The notes under the pieces: generated by a model
What the model was told of the DNA's origin: nothing
The model's input: only the letters and a program-made list of their open reading frames with translations
Database searches by the model: none
In this document: one piece after another, positions 1-7,582 of the stretch
Layout of the letters: the number at the start of each line of letters is the position of its first letter
Position numbering within the stretch: position 1 is the first letter of the stretch
Source: Alcanivoracaceae bacterium
GTDB lineage: Bacteria; Pseudomonadota; Gammaproteobacteria; Pseudomonadales; Alcanivoracaceae
Length of the DNA stretch: 64,000 bases
Assembly (NCBI GenBank): GCA_023146255.1
Contig: JAGLCJ010000010.1
Coordinates: forward strand, 62,001-126,000
Direction: 5' to 3'
Translations under genes and position numbers: made by a program

Positions 1-111
1 GAGCGCGTCGCCACCAGCGGCCTGCTGAAACTGCGCAACGACTCCACGGTAATCATCAACAACGAGATCGAGCCGTCTGCCGAAGCCGATCCACGTCCTG
101 ACAACTCCTGA
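1..111 (+). CDS. RND efflux periplasmic adaptor (membrane fusion protein), C-terminal end only
   Basis: The window opens inside this gene; the last 36 codons and the TGA at 109-111 are visible. The segment reads VATSGLLKLRNDSTV, which resembles the conserved end of AcrA/MexA-type adaptors, where a Gly-Leu-x-Lys-Leu-Arg-Asn/Asp turn precedes a variable acidic tail. Such adaptors bridge the inner-membrane RND pump to an outer-membrane channel. The stop codon lies 8 bases before the start of the RND pump gene, the usual adaptor-pump operon order. No outer-membrane channel gene follows, so the pump may borrow a shared TolC-like protein. The N-terminus and signal peptide lie outside the window. 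Confidence 0.85.
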   Translation, partial: ERVATSGLLKLRNDSTVIINNEIEPSAEADPRPDNS

Positions 112-119
112 GGTCGGGT

Positions 120-3100
120 ATGAACTTTACCGAGATATTTATTCGCAAACCGGTACTGGCCAGCGTGGTCAGTCTGGTGATCCTGTTGCTCGGCCTGCGC
201 GCCGCGTTCGAGTTGAACGTGCGCCAGTACCCGCAGCTGCAGAATGCGGTGGTCACCGTGACCACCGTCTATGTTGGCGCCGACGCCAACCTGATTCAGG
301 GCTTTATTACCACGCCACTGGAACAGGAAATCGCCAGTGCCGACGGCATTGATTACCTGACCTCCACTTCCGTGCAGGGCGCTTCGTCAATTCAGGCCTT
401 TATCCGGCTGGATTACGATCCCAACGAAGCGCTGACGCAGATCGTCGCGAAAGTGAACAAGATGCGCAGCCAGCTGCCGCAGGAATCGGAATCGCCGACG
501 GTGGAACTGGCGGTGGGTGACACCATTTCCGCCATGTATCTGTCGTTCTCGTCGGAGGTTTTGGATAACAACCAGATCACCGATTACATCGTTCGGGTCA
601 TTCAGCCGAAGCTGACCACGGTGCCGGGCGTGCAGCGCGCGCAGATTCTTGGCGACCGTACCTTTGCCATGCGCATCTGGCTGCAACCGGACCGGATGGC
701 CGCGCTGGGCATTACTCCCAGTGATGTCTACGGCGCGCTGCAGGCCAACAACGTGCTATCCGCAGTCGGTTCGACCAAGGGCACCATGATCGGTGTTGAC
801 CTGACCGCCGCCACCGACCTGAACAGCGCCGAACAATTCCGCCAGCTGGTGGTACGCGCCAATGATGATGCCATTGTTCGCCTTGCCGATGTCGCCGAGA
901 TTGAACTCGGTTCGGAATCCTACGCCACCTCGGTGTCGTTCAATGGCCGGCAGGCCACCTTTATGGGCATCAATGTCGCACCCGATGCCAACGCGCTGGA
1001 TGTGATCGGTGCGGTGCGGGTGGTACTGGAAAATGAAATCTTCCCGCAGCTGCCGGAAGGTCTGAGCGGCGATATTCCCTACGACAGCACCGGCTATATC
1101 GAGGACTCCATCGATGAGGTAATCAAGACCATCATCGAAGCGATCATCATCGTCATTATCGTGATCTACGGCTTCCTCGGTTCAGTGCGGTCAGTGCTGA
1201 TTCCGACCGTGGCAGTGCCGCTGTCGATGATCGGCGCATTGTTCCTGATGTTGTTGATGGGTTTCTCGATCAACCTGCTGACATTGCTGGCCATGGTGCT
1301 GGCGATCGGTATCGTCGTCGATGACGCCATTATCGTGCTGGAAAATATTCACCGGCATATCGAAGACGGCATGGAACCGATGGACGCGGCCATTCGCGGT
1401 GCCCGCGAGCTGGCCTGGCCGGTGGTGGCCATGACCACCACGCTGGTGGCGGTATATCTGCCAATCGGTTTCCTCGGCGGCCTGACCGGCACGCTGTTTG
1501 TCGAGTTCGCTTTCTCGCTCGCTGGCGCGGTGTTGCTGTCCGGCATTATCGCGTTGACGCTGTCGCCGATGATGTGCGCCAAGCTGCTCAAGGCGCACCC
1601 GCATGGCGAAGGCAAAACCGGCGTTGAAGCCTGGCTCGACAAGAAGTTCACCATTCTGCAGAACAGCTACCAGCGCAAACTGCACAGTGCACTGGACGAG
1701 AAGCAGGTGATTCTGGTGTTCGGCCTGATCGTACTGGTGAGCTGCTACTTCCTGTTTGTGTCGACACCGAACGAACTGGAACCGCAGGAAGACCAGGGCT
1801 TTGTGCTGGCGATTGCCCAGGGCGATCCGGGCATGACGCTGGATTATCTGGAAACCTACACCCGGCAGATGAACACCATTGCCGAAGAGTTGCCGGAAGT
1901 GGAGAACCTGTTCCTGCTGAACGGTATCGGCGGGGCAGGGGCGGCCACCAACAGCGCCTTCGCCGGCTTCGTGCTGAACTCGTGGAACGAGCGCGATCGC
2001 AACACCATGTCGGTGCAGCAATCGATTGATCAGCAGCTGGCGCAAATCGCCGGTGTGCAGCTGTTCAGCTTTGTGCCGCCGTCACTGCCCAGCGCCGGCG
2101 GCGGCCCGCCGGTGCAGTTCGTGATCGGCTCCACCGAGTCGGCCGAGAACCTGATCGAACTGGCCGATGAGATCCTGATGCGCGCCTATGGCAGTCGCAA
2201 GTTCATCTTTATCGACAAGGATCTGAAGATCGACAAGCCGCGCATCGACGTGATGATTGATCGCGAAAAAGCGGCCACGCTCGGCATCAGCATGCAGCAG
2301 ATCGGTCTTGAGCTCGGCGCCATGCTGTCCGGCGGCTTTGCCAATCGCTTCTCGCTGGAGAACCGTTCCTACAAGGTGATTCCGCAGGTGCAGCGCAGTG
2401 ACCGCCTGACCGCCTCGCAGCTGGAGCAGTACTACATCCGCACCGGCGCCGGCGAACTGATTCCGTTGTCGACCATTGTCAGCCTGCGCGAGATGGTGGA
2501 GCCGCAGCAGCTGAAGCGCTTCCAGCAGCTGAACGCAGTGACGCTTTCCGGCGTACCGCGTCCGGGCGTGACCCTGGGCGATGCGCTGGCAGTGCTCGAT
2601 CAGGCTGCAGCAGAAGTGCTGCCGCCGGGTTACACCGTGGACTATGCCGGCCAGGCACGACAGCTGAAGACCGAAGGTGGTGGCCTGGTGGTGACCTTCT
2701 TCTTCGCACTGGTGATTATCTATCTGGTGCTGGCGGCGCAGTTCGAATCCTGGCGCGACCCGATCATCATGCTGGTAACCGTACCCATGTCGGTATGCGG
2801 AGCGATGCTGGCGCTGAATATCGTCACCATCATCAACGGCATTGGCGGCATGCTCGGCGGGATTCTCGGCTTCCAGTATGAACCGTTCCCCGGCGCCAGC
2901 CTGAATATCTATACGCAGGTGGGACTGGTGACACTGATCGGGGTGATTTCCAAGCACGGTATCCTGATCGTGGAATTTGCCAACAAGCTGCAGGAAGAGG
3001 GCAGAAGCAGACGTCAGGCAATTGAAGAGGCTTCTTCCATTCGTCTGCGCCCGGTACTGATGACCACCGCGGCACTGGTGCTGGCGATGATTCCGCTGCT

Positions 3101-3272
3101 GATCGCCACCGGTCCGGGTAACGGCGCGCGCTTTGCCATGGGCCTGGTGGTCTCCACCGGCATGACCATCGGCACCGCGTTTACGTTGTTTATCGTGCCG
3201 GCAATTTATCTGTATCTTGGCCGTGACCTTCAGGCCGAACAGTTGCAGGCCAGCGTGGCGAACGCTCACTGA
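120..3272 (+). CDS. RND multidrug efflux pump, inner-membrane subunit (HAE1/AcrB-MexB type)
   Basis: At 1050 residues this is full length for a hydrophobe/amphiphile RND transporter that uses the proton gradient to export drugs, solvents or other amphiphiles. An N-terminal TM helix (about residues 12-30) is followed by a porter region, a central TM bundle, a second porter region and a C-terminal bundle. The proton-relay aspartates are present as IVVDDAIIVLEN (D401, D402), and the relay lysine is in ISKHGILIVEFAN (K945). The start ATG follows the GAGG that overlaps the end of the adaptor gene. The ISKHG form of TM10 differs from the AKNAIL form of AcrB and is common in MexF/VexB-like subgroups, so substrate cannot be predicted. 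The protein ends 8 bases before the MFS gene, giving a likely three-gene export operon. Confidence 0.95.
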   Translation: MNFTEIFIRKPVLASVVSLVILLLGLRAAFELNVRQYPQLQNAVVTVTTVYVGADANLIQGFITTPLEQEIASADGIDYLTSTSVQGASSIQAFIRLDYDPNEALTQIVAKVNKMRSQLPQESESPTVELAVGDTISAMYLSFSSEVLDNNQITDYIVRVIQPKLTTVPGVQRAQILGDRTFAMRIWLQPDRMAALGITPSDVYGALQANNVLSAVGSTKGTMIGVDLTAATDLNSAEQFRQLVVRANDDAIVRLADVAEIELGSESYATSVSFNGRQATFMGINVAPDANALDVIGAVRVVLENEIFPQLPEGLSGDIPYDSTGYIEDSIDEVIKTIIEAIIIVIIVIYGFLGSVRSVLIPTVAVPLSMIGALFLMLLMGFSINLLTLLAMVLAIGIVVDDAIIVLENIHRHIEDGMEPMDAAIRGARELAWPVVAMTTTLVAVYLPIGFLGGLTGTLFVEFAFSLAGAVLLSGIIALTLSPMMCAKLLKAHPHGEGKTGVEAWLDKKFTILQNSYQRKLHSALDEKQVILVFGLIVLVSCYFLFVSTPNELEPQEDQGFVLAIAQGDPGMTLDYLETYTRQMNTIAEELPEVENLFLLNGIGGAGAATNSAFAGFVLNSWNERDRNTMSVQQSIDQQLAQIAGVQLFSFVPPSLPSAGGGPPVQFVIGSTESAENLIELADEILMRAYGSRKFIFIDKDLKIDKPRIDVMIDREKAATLGISMQQIGLELGAMLSGGFANRFSLENRSYKVIPQVQRSDRLTASQLEQYYIRTGAGELIPLSTIVSLREMVEPQQLKRFQQLNAVTLSGVPRPGVTLGDALAVLDQAAAEVLPPGYTVDYAGQARQLKTEGGGLVVTFFFALVIIYLVLAAQFESWRDPIIMLVTVPMSVCGAMLALNIVTIINGIGGMLGGILGFQYEPFPGASLNIYTQVGLVTLIGVISKHGILIVEFANKLQEEGRSRRQAIEEASSIRLRPVLMTTAALVLAMIPLLIATGPGNGARFAMGLVVSTGMTIGTAFTLFIVPAIYLYLGRDLQAEQLQASVANAH

Positions 3273-3280
3273 GACAAGCA

Positions 3281-4807
3281 ATGACCGACAAGGAAAGCTG
3301 TGTCGGTAAAGCCGGGCGGCGAGAGTGGATAGCTCTCGCCGTTCTGGTTTTGCCAACTATTCTGCTGGCGCTGGACATGACGGTACTGCATCTTGCCGTG
3401 CCGCATTTAAGCGCCGACCTGAAACCGACCAGCTCTCAGTTGTTGTGGATACTGGACATCTACGGCTTCATGATCGGCGGCTTTCTGATCACCATGGGCA
3501 CGCTCGGCGATCGCATTGGCCGACGCAAGCTGCTGATGATCGGTGCCGCGCTGTTTGGTATTGCCTCAGTGATGGCAGCGTTCTCCAGCACCGCCAACAT
3601 GCTGATTGTCACTCGAGCATTGCTTGGCATTGCCGGCGCCACCTTGATGCCATCAACGCTGTCGCTGATTCGCAATATGTTCCATGACCCAGGCGAACGC
3701 ACCCGCGCCATTGCCGTATGGATGACCGGCTTTATGGTCGGCAGCGCCATCGGCCCGCTGGTGGGTGGTGCCATGCTGGAGTTCTTCTGGTGGGGTTCGG
3801 TGTTTCTGCTTGGTGTGCCGGTGATGCTGGTGCTATTGATCAGCGGGCCGCTACTGCTGCCCGAGTTTCGCGATGAAAAAGCCGGCCGCCTTGACCTGCT
3901 GAGCGCACTGCTCGCCGTGACCATGATTCTGGCGGTGATTTACGGGCTCAAGGATATCGCCCGCAATGGCCTGAACCTGACTGCATTTCTGGTGGCGATC
4001 AGCGGTGTGATGATCGGCATGTTGTTTGTGCGTCGCCAACGCCAGTTGCTTGATCCGATGTTCGATATCAACCTTTTCCGCAATCGCACCTTTACCGTGT
4101 CGGTGTTGTCGCTGCTGCTGGTCGTGCTGTCTTTCTCCGGTATCTGGCTGATGATCTTCCAGTACTTGCAGGGCGTGATTGGCATGTCGCCGTTGCATGC
4201 GGGGCTGCTGATTCTGCCTTCGGCGATCGTGCAGATTGTCGGTGCCATGCTGGTGCCAACTCTCGCACAGCGCATACGGCCCGCTGCTCTAATCAGCAGC
4301 GGTCTGTTAATTACCGCTGCCGGCATGGTGCTGATGACGCAGGCAGGTGGTGATCACGCCGCAGCATTGGTGGTGATTGGCACCATTGCCATGGGCGCTG
4401 GCGCCATGCCGATGATGATTCTTGGCACCGATATGGTGGTCAGCTCCGCGCCGCCGGAAAAGGCCGGCGCCGCTTCTGCCACATCGGAAACGGCGGCGGA
4501 AATGGGCATGGCGCTGGGCATTGCAGTGATTGGCAGTATCGGTGGTTTTGTTTATCGGCAGCAGATGCTGCTGACATTGCCGACGGACCTGTCCGCTGCT
4601 GATCGCGAGAGCGCGGCAGATACACTCGGCGGCGCGTTGGCGGTGGCAGAGCAACTTGGTGAAGCGGGGCAGGGCATCAGCGCTCAGGCCGGCGTGGCCT
4701 TTACTCAGGCGCTGCATGTGAATGCCGGGATCAGTGTGGCGATTGTGCTGGTGGCGATGCTGGTGGTGTGGCATTTCCTGCGCCATCTCAAGGTGGCGGC
4801 GCACTAA
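3281..4807 (+). CDS. MFS transporter, DHA2 family (14 TM, SmvA/QacA-like)
   Basis: This 508-residue polytopic membrane protein is the right length for 14-TM drug:H+ antiporters. The N-terminal region (LALDMTVLHLAVPHLSADL, LLWILDIYGFMIGG) is characteristic of SmvA/QacA-type exporters of cationic biocides and dyes. Motif A is visible as GDRIGRRKLLM near residue 78 and the antiporter motif C region as MVGSAIGPLVGG near residue 150. It starts 8 bases after the RND gene stop, so it is probably cotranscribed with the RND pump. It ends just before a strong bidirectional terminator that also serves the convergent metF gene. The specific substrate is unknown. Confidence 0.9.
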   Translation: MTDKESCVGKAGRREWIALAVLVLPTILLALDMTVLHLAVPHLSADLKPTSSQLLWILDIYGFMIGGFLITMGTLGDRIGRRKLLMIGAALFGIASVMAAFSSTANMLIVTRALLGIAGATLMPSTLSLIRNMFHDPGERTRAIAVWMTGFMVGSAIGPLVGGAMLEFFWWGSVFLLGVPVMLVLLISGPLLLPEFRDEKAGRLDLLSALLAVTMILAVIYGLKDIARNGLNLTAFLVAISGVMIGMLFVRRQRQLLDPMFDINLFRNRTFTVSVLSLLLVVLSFSGIWLMIFQYLQGVIGMSPLHAGLLILPSAIVQIVGAMLVPTLAQRIRPAALISSGLLITAAGMVLMTQAGGDHAAALVVIGTIAMGAGAMPMMILGTDMVVSSAPPEKAGAASATSETAAEMGMALGIAVIGSIGGFVYRQQMLLTLPTDLSAADRESAADTLGGALAVAEQLGEAGQGISAQAGVAFTQALHVNAGISVAIVLVAMLVVWHFLRHLKVAAH

Positions 4808-4809
4808 TA

Positions 4810-4833
4810 AAAAGCCCCCTTTCGGGGGCTTTT
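4810..4833. terminator. Bidirectional intrinsic terminator between the MFS gene and metF
   Basis: A GCCCCC stem arm and its complement GGGGGC enclose a 4-base loop, with A-runs before and T-runs after, so it can act on both strands. It lies between the stop codons of two convergent genes. Confidence 0.9.
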
Positions 4834-4854
4834 CTGTTTCAGCAATCTGCCAAT

Positions 4855-5685
4855 CTACAGACCGAGGTTGTCGATCACTTTCAGGTTCGCGGCGGACTGG
4901 TTCATGGTGTAGAAGTGCAGGCCCGGCGCGCCCATGGCGAGCAGGCGTTCGCACAGACGGGTGACGACTTCTTCGCCAAACGCTTTCAGTGACACTTCAT
5001 CGTGCTGCAGTTCTTCCAGCTTCTTGCGGATCCAGCGCGGAATATCTGCGCCGCAGGCGTCGGAGAAGCGCACCAGGTTGGCGTAGTTGGTGATCGGCAT
5101 GATACCGGGCACTACCGGGGCGGTGACGCCACGCTTTTCCAGCTGATCCATAAAGAAGCCGTAGGCTTCCGCGTTGTAGAAATACTGGGTGACGCCGCTG
5201 TTGGCGCCGGCATCGATCTTGCGTTTGAAGTGATCGATGTCGTCGCTGAACGAGCGCGCCTGCGGGTGCATTTCCGGGTAGGCGGCGACTTCCAGGTGGA
5301 AGTGATCGCCGCTGACTTCGCGGATCAGCTTCACCAGGTCGTCGGCGTAGCGCAGTTCGCTTTGGCCGTGGCCCATGCCGGAGGGCAGGTCGCCACGCAG
5401 GGCAACGATGCGACTAATGCCAGCCTCGCGGTATTTTTCGATCAGCTCGACCAGTTCTTCGCGGCTTTGACCGACGCAAGAAAGATGCGGGGCGGTATCA
5501 ATGCCGGCTTCGCGGACTTTCATCACCGTGGTCCAGGTGCGGTCCCGGGTGGAGCCGCCGGCGCCGTAGGTAACGGAGAAGAATTCCGGGTTTTTCTTCA
5601 GCAGTTTCTGCTGGACGTTAATGAGTTTTTCCAGGCCTTCGTCGGTCTTTGGGGGGAAGAACTCGAAACTGATTCTGGGTTTCAT
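4855..5685 (-). CDS. metF: 5,10-methylenetetrahydrofolate reductase
   Basis: The 276-residue flavoenzyme reduces methylene-THF to methyl-THF, the methyl donor for methionine synthesis. The protein begins MKPRISFEFFPPKTDEGLEKL, the classic MetF N-terminus, and continues with VTYGAGGSTRDRTW and ALRGDLP motifs of the FAD-binding TIM barrel. I chose the ATG at 5685: the open frame runs 38 codons further upstream, but that extension is translated from the hairpin element at 5733-5844 and lacks homology to the family. The gene lies downstream of ahcY on the same strand, separated by 205 bases containing that hairpin, so it is probably read from the SAH-riboswitch transcript. Adjacent ahcY and metK complete a methyl-cycle cluster. 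Confidence 0.95.
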   Translation of the reverse strand: MKPRISFEFFPPKTDEGLEKLINVQQKLLKKNPEFFSVTYGAGGSTRDRTWTTVMKVREAGIDTAPHLSCVGQSREELVELIEKYREAGISRIVALRGDLPSGMGHGQSELRYADDLVKLIREVSGDHFHLEVAAYPEMHPQARSFSDDIDHFKRKIDAGANSGVTQYFYNAEAYGFFMDQLEKRGVTAPVVPGIMPITNYANLVRFSDACGADIPRWIRKKLEELQHDEVSLKAFGEEVVTRLCERLLAMGAPGLHFYTMNQSAANLKVIDNLGL

Positions 5686-5732
5686 GGGTTGTTCTCTTTT
5701 TTCGGTGCGGTGGGGGTGGCAGTGAGCGACCC

Positions 5733-5844
5733 GGCTACCCGAGTGGTGGCTTCCTTCCGGGACACGCACGAGTACGTCCCTGTAGCTCCTCTCCGCCATC
5801 CATGGCTCCGAGGGTCCCGGAAGGAAGCCACCACTCGGGCAGCC
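5733..5844 (+). repeat. Hairpin element, copy 1: conserved ~60-nt core with locus-specific inverted arms
   Basis: Left arm 5733-5763 and right arm 5814-5844 are complementary over 31 bases with a single mismatch (5737/5840). The core between them is nearly identical to copies 2 and 3: on the plus strand it starts GGGACACGCACGAGTACG and ends CATGGCTCCGAGGGTCCC. Only the innermost GGGAC/GTCCC part of the arms is shared with other copies; the outer 25 bases are unique to this locus. The core can also form small local hairpins (GGGAC with an internal GTCCC; GCCA with TGGC). It sits between ahcY and metF, with the core oriented opposite to transcription. Confidence 0.9.
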
Positions 5845-5890
5845 TCACATCACCTGTTTCCTGCAACGATGTTCTGACTACAACGAGCAA

Positions 5891-7279
5891 TCAGTACTTG
5901 TAGCTTTCCGGCTTGAACGGGCCTTCGACGGTAACGCCGATGTATTCCGCCTGCTTCTCGGTCAGCTTGGTGATCACACCGCCGAAGCCCTGCACCATGT
6001 AACGCGCCACTTCTTCGTCGAGATGCTTCGGCAGTACTTCTACTTTCAGCATTTTCTCTTTGACGGTGTCGCTGTGGTTGGCGTAGGCCTGATCGAACAG
6101 GTACATCTGCGCCAGCACCTGGTTGGCGAAGGAGCCGTCCATGATCCGGCTCGGGTGGCCGGTGGCGTTACCCAGGTTGACCAGACGGCCTTCCGACAGC
6201 AGCAGCAGGAAGTCGTTGTCGGCCTTGTTGCGCCAAACCTTGTGCACCTGCGGCTTCACTTCTTCCCACTGCCAGTTCTTGCGCATGTAGGCGGTGTCGA
6301 TTTCGTTGTCGAAGTGACCGATGTTGCAAACCACGGCGCCTTTCTTGATGGCGCGCAGCATGCGCTCGTTGCAAACGTTGACGTTGCCAGTGGTGGTGAC
6401 CAGCAGATCGGTGTTGGCAAGCAGCGCCTTGTCGATGCAGGCTTCAGAACCGTCGTCGATACCGTTTATAAACGGGCTAACGATTTCGAAGCCGTCCATG
6501 CAGGCCTGCATGGCGCAGATCGGGTCGATCTCGGTGATCTTGACGATCATGCCTTCTTGACGCAGCGACTGGGCCGAGCCCTTGCCGACGTCGCCATAGC
6601 CAACTACCAGCGCCTTCTTGCCGGACAGCAAATGGTCGGTGCCGCGCTTGATGGCGTCGTTCAAAGAGTGACGGCAACCGTACTTGTTGTCGTTCTTGCT
6701 CTTGGTGACGGAATCGTTGACGTTCACCGCCGGTACTTTCAGCGTGCCCTTGCGCAGCGCTTCGATCAGACGGTGCACACCGGTGGTGGTTTCTTCGGTG
6801 ATGCCGTGGATCTTGTCGAGCATCTGCGGGTAGGTGTCGTGGATGTACCAGGTCAGGTCGCCGCCGTCGTCGAGGATCATGTTGGCATCCCACAGCTTGC
6901 CATTGGCGTCGCGGCAGGTCTGCTCCAGGCACCACATGTACTCTTCTTCGGTTTCGCCTTTCCAGGCAAACACCGGCGTGCCGGCGGCGGCAATCGCAGC
7001 AGCAGCGTGATCCTGGGTGGAGAAAATGTTGCAGCTGGACCAGCGCACTTCCGCACCCAGCGCTTGCAGGGTTTCGATCAGCACGGCGGTCTGGATGGTC
7101 ATGTGAATGCAGCCGATGATGCGGGCGCCTTTCAGCGGCTGGGCAGCGCGATACTTCTCACGGATGGTGATCAGCGCCGGCATTTCGGTTTCGGCGATCT
7201 CGATCTCCGAGCGACCCCACTGGGCCAGGGAAATATCAGCGACTTTATAATCCTGCTTCACTTTTGCTTCTGCGTTCAT
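5891..7279 (-). CDS. ahcY: S-adenosylhomocysteinase
   Basis: The enzyme hydrolyses S-adenosylhomocysteine (SAH) to homocysteine and adenosine and uses tightly bound NAD+. The 462-residue product has DISLAQWGRSEIEIAETEMP near the N-terminus, the NAD-binding stretch VVGYGDVGKGSAQSLR, the NVNDSVTKSK active-site region and the C-terminal FKPESYKY that reaches the partner NAD site. I chose ATG 7279 because GGAGAGAA lies 3-10 bases upstream; an in-frame ATG at 7291 overlaps that Shine-Dalgarno sequence and is less likely. An SAH riboswitch in the leader (7307-7374) indicates induction by the enzyme's own substrate. metF follows on the same strand. Confidence 0.97.
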   Translation of the reverse strand: MNAEAKVKQDYKVADISLAQWGRSEIEIAETEMPALITIREKYRAAQPLKGARIIGCIHMTIQTAVLIETLQALGAEVRWSSCNIFSTQDHAAAAIAAAGTPVFAWKGETEEEYMWCLEQTCRDANGKLWDANMILDDGGDLTWYIHDTYPQMLDKIHGITEETTTGVHRLIEALRKGTLKVPAVNVNDSVTKSKNDNKYGCRHSLNDAIKRGTDHLLSGKKALVVGYGDVGKGSAQSLRQEGMIVKITEIDPICAMQACMDGFEIVSPFINGIDDGSEACIDKALLANTDLLVTTTGNVNVCNERMLRAIKKGAVVCNIGHFDNEIDTAYMRKNWQWEEVKPQVHKVWRNKADNDFLLLLSEGRLVNLGNATGHPSRIMDGSFANQVLAQMYLFDQAYANHSDTVKEKMLKVEVLPKHLDEEVARYMVQGFGGVITKLTEKQAEYIGVTVEGPFKPESYKY

Positions 7280-7280
7280 G

Positions 7281-7308
7281 GTTCTCTCCATTCGTTTTCG
7301 GACGAATG
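7281..7308 (-). promoter_or_regulatory. Leader hairpin overlapping the ahcY Shine-Dalgarno (candidate riboswitch expression platform)
   Basis: In the ahcY mRNA the bases just after the riboswitch can form an 8-bp stem, CCAUUCGU with ACGAAUGG. Its 3' side supplies the first two G of the GGAGAG ribosome binding site, and its 5' CC are also the last two bases of the riboswitch pseudoknot strand (GCGCCC). SAH binding would therefore weaken this stem and expose the binding site. The pairing is visible; the switching role is inferred. Confidence 0.5.
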
Positions 7309-7374
7309 GGCGCCGTTATTATTGTTCCGATCACTTCGAGCCTCGCGGTCCAGCCGCTGCAGCGCCCCTCGAAG
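7307..7374 (-). ncRNA. SAH riboswitch in the ahcY leader
   Basis: Read on the minus strand, the leader shows the architecture of the S-adenosylhomocysteine riboswitch. P1 is CUUCGAG with CUCGAAG (7 bp). Inside it is GGGCGCUGC followed by a short helix GCGG-CUGGA-CCGC and then GAGGCUCG. After an A/U-rich linker comes AACGGCGCCCA, whose GCGCCC pairs with GGGCGC to form the pseudoknot. The better-known family form uses GAGCGC with GCGCUC, so here both strands have changed together. It lies directly before ahcY, its typical target. Confidence 0.93.
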
Positions 7375-7424
7375 CGAAGGCAAAAAACCAAATCTGTCAG
7401 GCGAATCACCCACCTAACTCGCCA

Positions 7425-7532
7425 GCACTGAGGTTGATTGGCTTTTCCGGGACCCTCGGAGCCATGGATGGCGGAGAGGAGCTACATGGACGTACTCGTG
7501 CGTGTCCCGGAAAAGCCAATCAACCTCAGTGC
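7425..7532 (-). repeat. Hairpin element, copy 2: conserved core with 29-bp perfect inverted arms
   Basis: Left arm 7425-7453 and right arm 7504-7532 are perfect 29-base inverted repeats, of which only the inner GGGAC/GTCCC is shared with the other copies. The core, read on the minus strand, differs from copy 1 at one base (CGTCCA instead of CGTCCC). It lies between the metK stop and the SAH riboswitch, in the same orientation as transcription. The rest of the 7280-7582 gap holds the riboswitch, its leader hairpin and short unremarkable sequence. Confidence 0.9.
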
Positions 7533-7582
7533 CCGCACAGGACCGTCAGCACCAACAAAGCCCGCCTGACAGTCCTGCTTTT

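Noticed and set aside
1191..2045. Long minus-strand frames inside the RND gene and similar shadows in metF, ahcY, tkt, epd, fba, prlC and trkA
   Set aside because: High-GC coding sequence leaves open antisense frames; these are His/Gln/Arg-rich, match no family and overlap strongly supported genes.
5686..5799. N-terminal extension of metF (38 extra codons in frame)
   Set aside because: The added residues come from the hairpin element and have no MetF character; the ATG at 5685 gives the standard family start.
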